DNA of 64,000 nucleotides from an uncultured Endomicrobiia bacterium. Its GTDB lineage: Bacteria > Elusimicrobiota > Endomicrobiia > Endomicrobiales > Endomicrobiaceae. The DNA is taken from positions 248,001 through 312,000 of the forward strand of contig CALHWY010000012.1 of the NCBI GenBank assembly GCA_938040055.1, read 5' to 3'. The translations under genes and the position numbers were made by a program. The notes below the pieces were generated by a model. It was not told the DNA's origin and searched no databases. It saw only the letters and a program-made list of their open reading frames with translations. Shown piece by piece: positions 1 to 6,597 of the stretch (position 1 is its first letter; every line of letters starts with the position of its first letter).

Positions 1-129
1 TTGTACGGGAGCTATAGTGATATGAAATTCCGCCGCGATTTCTCTTATTGTAGGCATAGTTCCATTCTCAAAATAAAATTTTTCAATAAAATCCAGCACC
101 GCCCGCTGTTTTTGCGTCAATTTATCCAT
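1..129 (-). CDS. lexA: LexA repressor, N-terminal part (cut by window edge)
   Basis: The first 43 residues of a protein that starts at an ATG at 127-129, preceded by the ribosome site AAAGGAG. The start reads MDKLTQKQRAVLDF and continues with GTMPTIREIA, the typical winged-helix DNA-binding domain of LexA, the SOS repressor that self-cleaves when RecA is activated. The catalytic Ser/Lys protease domain lies outside the window, so activity cannot be judged. The recA gene is in the same window (37915-38991). The assignment to LexA is firm from the N-terminal domain; the rest is not visible. Confidence 0.88.
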   Translation of the reverse strand, partial: MDKLTQKQRAVLDFIEKFYFENGTMPTIREIAAEFHITIAPVQ

Positions 130-174
130 TTTTTCTCCTTTTATTATTGAAATATCGAACCGTTTTTTTCTTTC

Positions 175-205
175 AAAAAAGTCCGCTTAAGGCAAAGCGG
201 TTTTT
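175..205. terminator. bidirectional intrinsic terminator-like hairpin
   Basis: Perfect 6-bp stem (CCGCTT/AAGCGG, 183-200) with a 6-nt loop. On the plus strand it is followed by TTTTT (201-205); on the minus strand by AC then six T. It sits between the possible minus-strand RNA and lexA. Confidence 0.5.
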
Positions 206-498
206 CTGCCCTCCCGTCTTGCCGTTTGCACGCCGCGCGGCGCAAAATACGGATAAAAAGCCTACGTTTTCAGGCATCGGACTTTCTTTTTCTTCTTTAT
301 TTTTGCCCGCCTTTCATTTACGTCCGGAAAAAATCAAAAACAACCGTTTTTTTGACGCCGGCTTTATATCAATCCGGAGCACAAAGATTTATCCGCGCAA
401 AAAACTTTTCCCCGTCTATTCCCTGCTTATGCCGCGACTTTATTCTCAGTAAGAACTGCAAGCGGTTCATCGGACAGCCGGGTCTTCATTTTTTTAGT
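175..498 (-). ncRNA. candidate small RNA or lexA leader transcript
   Basis: A roughly 320-nt stretch with no supported gene lies between a good minus-strand promoter (505-534) and an intrinsic-terminator-like hairpin (183-200 followed by T6) that ends just before the lexA start. A 20-codon open frame begins at 489 close to the predicted transcription start, but it has no ribosome site. I see no match to RNase P RNA, tmRNA, SRP RNA or 6S RNA signatures. It could be an independent RNA, an attenuated lexA leader, or decayed DNA. Inference only. Confidence 0.28.
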
Positions 499-504
499 AT
501 TAAA

Positions 505-534
505 TTTATAGCATACGCCCGTATTCCAAGTCAA
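505..534 (-). promoter_or_regulatory. sigma70-type promoter reading toward lexA
   Basis: On the minus strand TTGACT (529-534) and TATAAA (505-510) are spaced by 18 nt. Predicted start near 498. It diverges from the promoter of the downstream glycosylase gene, whose -10 is at 565-570, so the two promoters lie back to back. Confidence 0.45.
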
Positions 535-564
535 CTGTCTTTCTATGCCTGCTTTTTAAAATGC

Positions 565-570
565 TATAAT
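565..570 (+). promoter_or_regulatory. -10 element (TATAAT) of the DNA glycosylase gene
   Basis: A consensus TATAAT ends 6 nt before the ATG at 577, so the transcription start would fall on or beside the start codon. No clear -35 is visible. See the finding on a leaderless message. Confidence 0.45.
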
Positions 571-576
571 ACGCCT

Positions 577-1275
577 ATGAAAAAAAATCCTCTAATAAAA
601 ATAAAATTTATTAACACTCCTACGGACAATTCCGAAAATCTTTCCGGGCTTAAACGTTTCTGGAAAAATATCCGCCCTCTTATAGAACAAAGGGAAAAGC
701 ATTTTGACAATGTATGGAAAAAAGCCGGCGATGAAGAAATTTTCGCGGAGCTTGCTTTCTGTCTTTTTACCCCCCAAAGCAAAGCCGTTTCATGCTGGGA
801 CGCGGTAAACGTACTCGCCGGAAAAAATATGCTTTTTAAAGCTTCGGATAAAGAGATCGCTAAAGAGATAAACAAAGTGCGCTTCAGAAACAATAAAGCC
901 GGATATCTGGTTGAAGCAAGAAAACTTTTCACGGTTAAAGGCGCGGTAAAAATAAAAGAAAAACTTTCTTCTTTTGAAAATATTTATGAACTCAGAGAGT
1001 GGCTGGTCAAAAATGTCAGGGGGATAGGCTACAAAGAAGCCGGACATTTTTTAAGGAATATAGGTATAGGAAAAGAACTGGCCATTTTGGACAGGCATAT
1101 TCTTAAAAACCTTAAAATGCTGGGCGCGGTTGAAGAAACGCCGGAAACGCTGACTAAAAAGGCTTATCTTGAAACCGAGAGAAAAATGCAGTTTTTTTGT
1201 AAAAAGGCCGGCATTCCGATGGCTCATATGGATATGCTTTTATGGTGCAAAGAAAGCGGCGGAATTTTTAAATAG
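577..1275 (+). CDS. ogg: Ogg-type N-glycosylase/DNA lyase (8-oxoguanine repair)
   Basis: A 232-residue protein of the archaeal-type Ogg (Ogg2) family, which removes 8-oxoguanine and nicks the abasic site. The helix-hairpin-helix is seen around residues 147-162 (VRGIGYKEAGHF), with the candidate catalytic Lys at 153 and the catalytic Asp at 172 in ILDRHIL. Length fits the family. The frame is open further upstream to 226, but that extension shows no family similarity and 577 starts with the expected N-terminus. There is no ribosome site before 577; a TATAAT box lies 6 nt upstream, so translation may be leaderless. The next gene follows after 12 nt, suggesting a two-gene unit. Typical role: base excision repair in the cytoplasm. 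Confidence 0.85.
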   Translation: MKKNPLIKIKFINTPTDNSENLSGLKRFWKNIRPLIEQREKHFDNVWKKAGDEEIFAELAFCLFTPQSKAVSCWDAVNVLAGKNMLFKASDKEIAKEINKVRFRNNKAGYLVEARKLFTVKGAVKIKEKLSSFENIYELREWLVKNVRGIGYKEAGHFLRNIGIGKELAILDRHILKNLKMLGAVEETPETLTKKAYLETERKMQFFCKKAGIPMAHMDMLLWCKESGGIFK

Positions 1276-1287
1276 AAGGAGCTTATT

Positions 1288-1797
1288 ATGGACTTGAAAC
1301 CTCTTGAAAAAGTGCAATACGGCGTTTACATCATAACTTCGGCTTACGGGGAAAATATGAGCGGACAGCTGGCGAATGCGGTTATGCAGGTTACAGCCGA
1401 ACCGGTAGAGTTTGCCGTCTGCATATCCAAGCGAAATTTTACATACGGCCTTATAGACGGCTCGGGAAAATTTGCGATAACGGCTTTGTCGCGGGAGGCT
1501 CCTTTCGAATTTATGGGCAAGTTCGGATTTAAGTCGGGCCGCGATGTCAATAAATTCGAAAATGTAAGCTATAGTCTTTCGCAAGACGGTATTCCGCTAA
1601 TTACCCAGTATGCAACGGCGGTTTATGAATTTGAAGTTATAAATAAGCTTGACGTGCAAACCCATGTAATATTTATAGGAAAAGTTAAAAATATGATTAT
1701 GGCGGATGAGAACAAAGATACAATGACTTATGAATATTATCACAAAGTCAAAGGCGGGCTTACTTCAAAAAATGCCCCCACCTTTATAAAAAAATAA
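1288..1797 (+). CDS. flavin reductase-like FMN-binding protein
   Basis: A 169-residue protein of the flavin reductase-like (FMN-binding split barrel) family. The N-terminal part (residues 1-100) has the usual pattern: YGVYIITSAYGENMSGQ, then a core strand reading FAVCISKRN followed by a loop that would hold FMN phosphate, then FAITALS. Members reduce flavins or pass electrons from NADH to rubredoxin or oxygen-detoxifying flavoproteins in anaerobes; the exact partner is not visible here. Start ATG is preceded by GAAGGAG. It lies 12 nt after the DNA glycosylase gene, so an oxidative-stress pairing is a reasonable inference. Complete, with no oddities. Confidence 0.8.
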   Translation: MDLKPLEKVQYGVYIITSAYGENMSGQLANAVMQVTAEPVEFAVCISKRNFTYGLIDGSGKFAITALSREAPFEFMGKFGFKSGRDVNKFENVSYSLSQDGIPLITQYATAVYEFEVINKLDVQTHVIFIGKVKNMIMADENKDTMTYEYYHKVKGGLTSKNAPTFIKK

Positions 1798-2546
1798 ATA
1801 AACAATGCCCTTCTGCCGGCGGTTATCCTAAAATCACGGCCCGCGCCAAAGGCGGCGGTTTAATTGCATACCGCGGTTTAATGCATACTGAACAACAGGC
1901 TTTTCCGGCTGAAAAACACACCTGTATAATCAGATATTCTTTTAAACATTCCGGAATAATTATCGGGGATTTCGGAAGCTGAAAAACGCGCCTATCTAAT
2001 ACCTGTATAACATAGGTATCCGTCTAATCTTTATTGCCATATCCGGAAACTTCGCGGATTTATTGATATGAAAAAGCATATTTTCAGAGCGCGCCGGCCT
2101 GCTTCGGACGCAATCCGCCATAATTTTTCTGCCGTTCAGGCCTTTCTTTTGCGTTCCGCGCATATAAACGCAGGCGCAGCAGTCATAATGTTTTTGGCCG
2201 TTCCGGGCAGAAGCGGATTCCCTCTTCCCGAAAAAGACGGCTCAGTCCGTCATAATATTCCGGCGTCCCGGAGCCTTCTTTTGCATTGCGTTTTATACGC
2301 AAAAAGAAAAGAAAATCAAAATATTATTTTTACAATATCATATAATTTTTATTTGAAGAAAGATGCCGTATAGACTGACAAAATTCATTTTTATTGAGAC
2401 AAACTTTTTTTATTTGCAAGCATCGGAAATAATCATATCTTATTTTATAAAACGCGGCGGCATATTTTCGAAAACATAAAGAATTATTCAAAGTGTGTTT
2501 TACTTCATCCCGGAAGCCGCCGTCCGCGCAAAAAACAGTTTTGCGC
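1798..2546. other. 750-nt intergenic region without supported gene
   Basis: Contains an open frame at 2068-2373 with no ribosome site and no recognisable protein, which I do not accept. An imperfect direct repeat is visible: GCTGAAAAACACACCTGTAT near 1909 and GCTGAAAAACGCGCCTATCT near 1978, the second followed again by ACCTGTATAA. The tail (about 2526-2546) holds a GCGCAAAA/TTTTGCGC hairpin just after the YbaB-family gene, without a T-tract. Otherwise AT-rich and apparently decayed. Confidence 0.5.
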
Positions 2547-2843
2547 TTACATTCCGGGAATTTTCATATTTCCCATAAGTTTTTTAGATTCTTGCGCCAT
2601 CACGTCCTGCGCTTTATCGGAAGCCGACTTAAAAGCCTCCAATATCATCTTTTCTATTTTTTCTTTCTTTTCTTTCAACAGTTCTTCAGGCATCTCAAAA
2701 GAAAGGAATTCATTTTTAGCGTTTACCCTGATTTTTATCCCTTTATGATCCGCGTCGATTATATGAGATTTGAGTTTTTTGTCCATTTCGCTTATCTTGC
2801 TTCTCATTGCCATCGCTTCTTTGGCGGCTTTAAACAGTTCCAT
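2547..2843 (-). CDS. YbaB/EbfC family nucleoid-associated protein
   Basis: A 98-residue protein fitting the YbaB/EbfC family: small, dimeric DNA-binding proteins of the nucleoid. The N-terminal helix is rich in Ala/Met/Lys (residues 1-28), followed by a strand pair that includes KGIKIRVNAKNEFLSFEM and a C-terminal helix (56-95). Family length is about 100 residues, so it looks complete. In many bacteria this gene follows dnaX and precedes recR; here it instead comes last after three tiny membrane proteins, which is unusual. The start follows the upstream gene by 15 nt, with a usable ribosome site (AAAGGAGAG). Confidence 0.8.
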   Translation of the reverse strand: MELFKAAKEAMAMRSKISEMDKKLKSHIIDADHKGIKIRVNAKNEFLSFEMPEELLKEKKEKIEKMILEAFKSASDKAQDVMAQESKKLMGNMKIPGM

Positions 2844-2858
2844 TTTACAAACTCTCCT

Positions 2859-3062
2859 TTAAACTTTATTGTTTTTAAAATATTTTTTATCTTTCATTAT
2901 CAAAATACGCACCAAAACGGCCAGAACAAGCCATAATCCGCACAAAAAATATCCTGGCCACTTGGTTTCGAATTTATACAAAATATAGAGCCCCGCGAGT
3001 CCGCAGAAAGTCGAAATCAAAAACATATTTTTATATATTATTCCCTTTTTTCTCAAATCCAC
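2859..3062 (-). CDS. small two-helix membrane protein A
   Basis: A 67-residue protein with two predicted membrane helices (about residues 13-29 and 37-55) and a Lys-rich tail. I do not recognise the family. The start is a GTG at 3062, supported by AAAGGAG 8 nt upstream; that start overlaps the preceding gene by 32 nt. It is the third of three consecutive small membrane proteins placed before the YbaB-family gene. It is less similar to the other two than they are to each other. The overlaps and ribosome site argue for a real, translated gene. Possible roles such as an ATP-synthase accessory (AtpI-like) are only guesses. Confidence 0.6.
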   Translation of the reverse strand: MDLRKKGIIYKNMFLISTFCGLAGLYILYKFETKWPGYFLCGLWLVLAVLVRILIMKDKKYFKNNKV

Positions 3063-3246
3063 CGGAGCGCTCCTTTATTTTTTGCATTTTCAAGATTATA
3101 GCATAAACCGTAATATTTAAGACAAGCAAAACGGACCCCGCAGCAATGCCGTGAAAAACGCTCATAAAATATCCCGCAAGCACTCCAGCCAGAATATCAA
3201 AAACAAAAAGCGCGTAAAATAATTTTTTTATTTTTTCAAATTCCAT
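3031..3246 (-). CDS. small two-helix membrane protein B
   Basis: A 71-residue protein with two predicted membrane helices (about 9-28 and 33-54) and a basic tail ending EKKGNNI. Its second helix and tail (LNITVYAIILKMQKIKERSGG) resemble the matching part of protein C next door (LNIIIYKSAVLYRKKRGG), which suggests a tandem duplication. The start ATG at 3246 overlaps the end of gene C by 11 nt; GAGG lies upstream. No known domain recognised. Likely co-translated with its neighbours. Confidence 0.6.
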   Translation of the reverse strand: MEFEKIKKLFYALFVFDILAGVLAGYFMSVFHGIAAGSVLLVLNITVYAIILKMQKIKERSGGFEKKGNNI

Positions 3247-3442
3247 CTTTTCCGCCTCTTTTTTTCCGGTATAAAACCGCGGACTTATAAATAATAATAT
3301 TTAAAATCAGCAAAGCCGAGGCAATCATCATCATTTTCGCATTAGCGCCAGTTTTTTCGGCAATAAAGCCCAAAAGAAAAATTTCGCCGAAAGAAACCGC
3401 ATATAAAACCAGTTTTAATGCCCGTAAAAAATCTATTTTCAT
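3236..3442 (-). CDS. small two-helix membrane protein C
   Basis: A 68-residue protein starting MKIDFLRALK, with two membrane helices (about 10-27 and 34-53) and a Lys/Arg/Gly-rich tail. The ATG at 3442 is preceded by GGAG at 5-nt spacing, better than the upstream TTG at 3463. It is the first gene of the cluster of three small membrane proteins plus the YbaB-family gene, and its C-terminal half matches protein B. Function unknown. Confidence 0.58.
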   Translation of the reverse strand: MKIDFLRALKLVLYAVSFGEIFLLGFIAEKTGANAKMMMIASALLILNIIIYKSAVLYRKKRGGKDGI

Positions 3443-3601
3443 CGCATCTCCGATTTCCGGCAAAATCCGGGGTTTTTAACGCCCTCTCCCATTTGTATTT
3501 TGCCGCTTTTTGGCAAACGCCGCCCGGAAATTAAATTCTATTGTCAGCCGGCAGCGGTTTCCATATTCGCGCATTTTACAAAAAAATACCCGCAGCCGTT
3601 C

Positions 3602-3685
3602 TTAGGCATTAAACAAAGCCGAAGAACCGCCGGATTTAAAAATATCCGAAACTATTTTTATGGTATAACCGAATTCCTTAAACAT
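3602..3685 (-). pseudogene. 27-codon relic or captured fragment of pnp
   Basis: Read on the minus strand from an ATG at 3685 to a TAA at 3602, this gives MFKEFGYTIKIVSDIFKSGG followed by SSALFNA. It matches the second RNase PH domain of the intact PNPase in this window (residues about 414-450: EEFGYTIRIVSDILESNG ... SLALFNAG) with an in-frame loss of 10 residues. At DNA level 3605-3632 matches 18460-18487 with one difference, and 3633-3678 matches 18518-18563 with about four differences. No ribosome site precedes the ATG. Best read as a decayed duplicate piece. Confidence 0.7.
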
Positions 3686-3891
3686 ATTTTTATTTCAAGA
3701 GCCAGCCGCATATTCCGCATTTTAATTTCAGCCGCGTTTATAAACCGCTTTTTTACGGAAATTTTCAAATTTATCCCGCCATCCTCCGCAGGCGCCGTGA
3801 AACAGGGCTGTCTGTGAAAATTTTCCGCAGCCGAAATATCAGCGCATATACGGACTGAAAACAAAATAAAGCGAATTTTTTTTGTAAAATC

Positions 3892-3920
3892 CGCCGTATT
3901 AAAATAAAGCGGCGTTTTTT
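3892..3920. terminator. intrinsic terminator after the NlpC/P60 gene
   Basis: Stem CGCCG (3892-3896) / CGGCG (3910-3914) with an AT-rich loop. T6 follows on the plus strand (3915-3920); on the minus strand the stem is followed by GATTTT. It lies about 30 nt beyond the stop codon of the NlpC/P60 gene on the minus strand. Confidence 0.5.
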
Positions 3921-3947
3921 CAATCCATACCGTTATGACAAACAGCT

Positions 3948-5351
3948 TTATTTGAGTATTTTCATCATGCTCACTCTCTGGAGAAGAGATCCTTTTTTGG
4001 AAGCCTCGCCAACGTTCATGGACGTGATAGCCACTCTGTTAATAAGATATGTTTTCGATTCATTTTCGGTTTCTTCCCCGTATCCCCAGATAGAATGAAT
4101 AATATACGGATTCGCGCCTTCGCTTCCGACATAAAGCATAATATGCCCCGGGAAATACAAAAGGGTTATTCCCGGAATTCCGTTTTGCAGTATTCTCTGC
4201 ATTCTTATATATTCGGCTTCGCCTTTTTCGAATTTTCCGGCAAAAACGCCGGCCGACTGTATCTGCCCCGTAGAATTTCTGGGAAGTTTAATTCCGAAAC
4301 AGGCGAATATCTGTCTTATAAAACTTGAGCAATCCTGCTCTCCGTTCATCCCGCCCCAGCCGTAAGGCGAGTTCATATGTTTGAAAGCCTGCTGTATAAT
4401 ATTGCGCTGCGTATATTTCATATATCCCACGGATATGTCGGCAATGCTTACATAAGCTTTTTGAAATCCGAGAGTTTTGTCTTTTTTTGTTCTCGGAATT
4501 CTTATTTCCGCGATATCTCCTTTTATCGCGGCTATAGGAAGCGCGGTGCCCATAGTGACATAATCGAAAAAATCCGTCATTTCTTCATTCGTGTAAATAT
4601 CGGCTTTGGGCGATATTATGACGGCATGCCTGTCCCATTTTTTATAATCTTTTATCACCGGCTGCCCGCAAAAAGCTATCGTATCCTTGTGAATCCAGCC
4701 CGCGGCAATCTCGGAGGCCACATAAAACCATTCTTTATCTTTTGTCTCATACAAAACCGCCACGGGAGAAGCCAGGTCAAGCTGGGTTACCTGCATTCTG
4801 TCAAGGTCAAGAGTATCAAGAGAAGAAAAAAGAGGCTCATATGAAGGCAAAGCCCGCAATTCGGCATAACTTACCGTCATGGCAAAACGCACATTTACGG
4901 TTGAGCCGAAAGCCTCATAATCTATATTTTTATCCATTTTCGAAAAATATTCTTTGCCCACGGGCTTATCCGAAAAGCCGTCGTAATATTTTGAAAAAAT
5001 GGCCGCAAGTCTTGTGTAAACGGAAGAGGCGTTTCTACGGTAATTTTTGGAAGGAAAATGCTGTATGTCCGTTAAATATATGCTTTTGCCGTTTGTTTTT
5101 GCGTTTACGGCTTCCACCTCTTTCGCGTTAAGTATGACTTTATCGGGATCCGGCAGCTTTGAAATCCAGTATCCCGGGCTTTTCATCATTCTGTCAACGT
5201 CCTGAAAAGCCGTGGGAGCCGGACAAATAGAGATGTCTTTAGCCGCGGCAGACAAACCGTTTTCAATGTTTTTTTTGGCGGCTGAAGGATCTTTCGCCGA
5301 ACATGCGAAAAAACAGATAAAAAAAAGAACGGTCAAAAATATTTTATGCAT
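3948..5351 (-). CDS. NlpC/P60 lipoprotein, predicted peptidoglycan peptidase
   Basis: A 467-residue exported protein. Residues 1-16 form a signal sequence ending FFAC, so Cys17 is a likely lipidation site. The middle (about 40-320) resembles the N-terminal stabilising and SH3-type domains seen in bacterial NlpC/P60 enzymes. The C-terminal NlpC/P60 domain (about 320-460) shows the catalytic Cys341 in GEQDCSSF, His403 in PGHIMLYVG and His419 in YIIHSIWGYG. Such enzymes cut peptide bonds in the cell-wall stem peptide, often gamma-D-Glu to diamino acid. It comes last in a unit after a 180-residue secreted repeat protein, 33 nt away, and is followed by a terminator-like hairpin. Complete. Confidence 0.82.
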   Translation of the reverse strand: MHKIFLTVLFFICFFACSAKDPSAAKKNIENGLSAAAKDISICPAPTAFQDVDRMMKSPGYWISKLPDPDKVILNAKEVEAVNAKTNGKSIYLTDIQHFPSKNYRRNASSVYTRLAAIFSKYYDGFSDKPVGKEYFSKMDKNIDYEAFGSTVNVRFAMTVSYAELRALPSYEPLFSSLDTLDLDRMQVTQLDLASPVAVLYETKDKEWFYVASEIAAGWIHKDTIAFCGQPVIKDYKKWDRHAVIISPKADIYTNEEMTDFFDYVTMGTALPIAAIKGDIAEIRIPRTKKDKTLGFQKAYVSIADISVGYMKYTQRNIIQQAFKHMNSPYGWGGMNGEQDCSSFIRQIFACFGIKLPRNSTGQIQSAGVFAGKFEKGEAEYIRMQRILQNGIPGITLLYFPGHIMLYVGSEGANPYIIHSIWGYGEETENESKTYLINRVAITSMNVGEASKKGSLLQRVSMMKILK

Positions 5352-5384
5352 TATAAGATATATTCTCCGCTGCAGTTTGGAAAT

Positions 5385-5927
5385 TTATTCAAATCTGGCG
5401 TTTTTAAGAAGCTCTTTAAATTCAGCCATATCTTCTGGGGAATCAAGCTTTTTTACGCAGCTGCCGGAAGCTCCGGTTTGGGATTGTTCTTCTCCGGCCG
5501 CGGGCATAAAGCCCGTTTGCGGACTTTCTTCTTTCGCCTCGGGTATAAACACTTGAAACTCTTCTTTATCCGCTCCGGGAGCCGGTTCCTCTCCGGTTCC
5601 GGCAATGATACCGTCCGCGGAAACCTCTTTCGCGCTCGGTATAAAAACTTTGAACTCCGGTTCTTTTAAATCTTTTTTTCGCGGGGCTGCGGCGGAATTG
5701 CCGTTCCGGCGCATTTCGGTTTTCATATCGTCCCCGGCAGCCGGCTCTCCGGCTTTTTGAGCGAATTCGTCTTTTTGATCGGGTTCGTCTTCTAAAATCT
5801 TTTGCAGCCTTTCTATCTGCTCCGGAGAATCCAGCCTTATTACAGCCTCCTTGCTCTGGGCGTAAACGCCGCAAAAAACGCCGCTGATAAATATAAAAGC
5901 CGCGGCTTTAAGCATTTCAACAAACAT
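5385..5927 (-). CDS. secreted protein with internal repeats, unknown function
   Basis: A 180-residue protein with a signal peptide (about residues 1-24, ending GVYAQS). No known domain. It contains two kinds of internal duplication: RLDSPEQIERLQKIL (about 31-45) recurs as KLDSPEDMAEFKELL near the C-terminus, and FKVFIPSAKEVS recurs as FQVFIPEAKEES. The segments between are rich in Glu, Ala, Gly and Pro and are probably disordered. The start ATG at 5927 follows GGAGG at 5-nt spacing. It sits 12 nt after the nitroreductase gene and before the NlpC/P60 lipoprotein, so a periplasmic or envelope role is plausible but unproven. Confidence 0.6.
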   Translation of the reverse strand: MFVEMLKAAAFIFISGVFCGVYAQSKEAVIRLDSPEQIERLQKILEDEPDQKDEFAQKAGEPAAGDDMKTEMRRNGNSAAAPRKKDLKEPEFKVFIPSAKEVSADGIIAGTGEEPAPGADKEEFQVFIPEAKEESPQTGFMPAAGEEQSQTGASGSCVKKLDSPEDMAEFKELLKNARFE

Positions 5928-5939
5928 CCCGTCCTCCCG

Positions 5940-6596
5940 TTATAGGGTTTCAAAAATTTCTTCTATCGGTTTTCTTTTCGGCACGGCCGGAACCGTTTCC
6001 GTTTTCCCGACCGGAATAAGAGCCATAAGATTGTCCGGCGCCTCTATTTTAAGAACTTTTTCCAGTTTATCTTTGGCTATCAGCGGGCCTGTCATCCAGC
6101 AGGCGCCGTAGCCCAGGGCATGCGCTGAAAGAAGAATATTCTGTATCGCCGCGGAAGGCCCCTGCGCGTCCGCCGCTTCCAAAGCTTCCGGAGATATTCC
6201 GTATCTCCGCATAATTCTCATGCTGAAAGAAGTATAAGGGGTCTTTATTACCGCCAAAACCAGAGGCGCGCTGGCAAAAAACGTAAAAAATCTGGAATAA
6301 GCGTTAAACTCATTATACGCTCTTGTTGACTTTATAAGAGCGGAATATTCTTTTATCTGCTCCTCTATGGCGCGGACAAGTTCATTTCTTTTTTCTTCCG
6401 ATTTTACCGCTATAAAGCGCCAGTTTTGGCTGTTTGTGGCAGAAGGCGCCATTGAAGCGGCCTCTATAATTGTTTTGATATCATCGTCATTAACCGGTTC
6501 GGGGCTGAACTTTCTTACGCTTCTGCGCTGTTTGATGATATCAAGAAGAATGCTGCTTCTCTCTTTTAATAATTCATTAAAAACATTTCCCGGCAT
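5940..6596 (-). CDS. nitroreductase family FMN protein
   Basis: A 218-residue nitroreductase-fold protein, an FMN-dependent NAD(P)H oxidoreductase. The family pattern is visible: QRRSVRKFSPEPV near the N-terminus (FMN phosphate site), APSATNSQNWRF about 30 residues later, and GYGACWMTGP in the C-terminal half. The substrate cannot be told from sequence. I chose the ATG at 6596: GGAGG lies 10 nt upstream and this start falls one base after the birA stop codon. A longer start at 6659 would overlap birA by about 60 nt. It is cotranscribed with nadC-birA. Confidence 0.82.
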   Translation of the reverse strand: MPGNVFNELLKERSSILLDIIKQRRSVRKFSPEPVNDDDIKTIIEAASMAPSATNSQNWRFIAVKSEEKRNELVRAIEEQIKEYSALIKSTRAYNEFNAYSRFFTFFASAPLVLAVIKTPYTSFSMRIMRRYGISPEALEAADAQGPSAAIQNILLSAHALGYGACWMTGPLIAKDKLEKVLKIEAPDNLMALIPVGKTETVPAVPKRKPIEEIFETL

Positions 6597-6597
6597 T

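Larger units (their letters stand above)
3443..3947. other. intergenic region with gene relic
   Basis: No intact gene. It holds the pnp-like fragment at 3602-3685 and a terminator hairpin at 3892-3920 that would end the NlpC/P60 transcript. The rest is AT-rich and looks decayed; no promoter for the small membrane gene cluster is obvious. Confidence 0.55.

Noticed and set aside
156..168. A canonical Gram-positive LexA box before lexA
   Set aside because: Only the left half-site CGAAC is present; the right half GTTCG is missing, so it is reported only as a shared motif, not as an operator.
256..290. GAAAGTCCG string on the minus strand, resembling part of RNase P RNA
   Set aside because: The surrounding conserved P4 and J regions and the matching 3' motif are absent, so it is a chance match.
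226..576. Upstream extension of the DNA glycosylase frame to an ATG at 226
   Set aside because: The extra 117 residues are low-complexity and basic-aromatic, show no family similarity and cross a terminator-like hairpin and promoter elements; the family N-terminus begins at 577.
2068..2373. Plus-strand 101-codon open frame
   Set aside because: No ribosome site, no recognisable protein, and composition like the surrounding decayed spacer.
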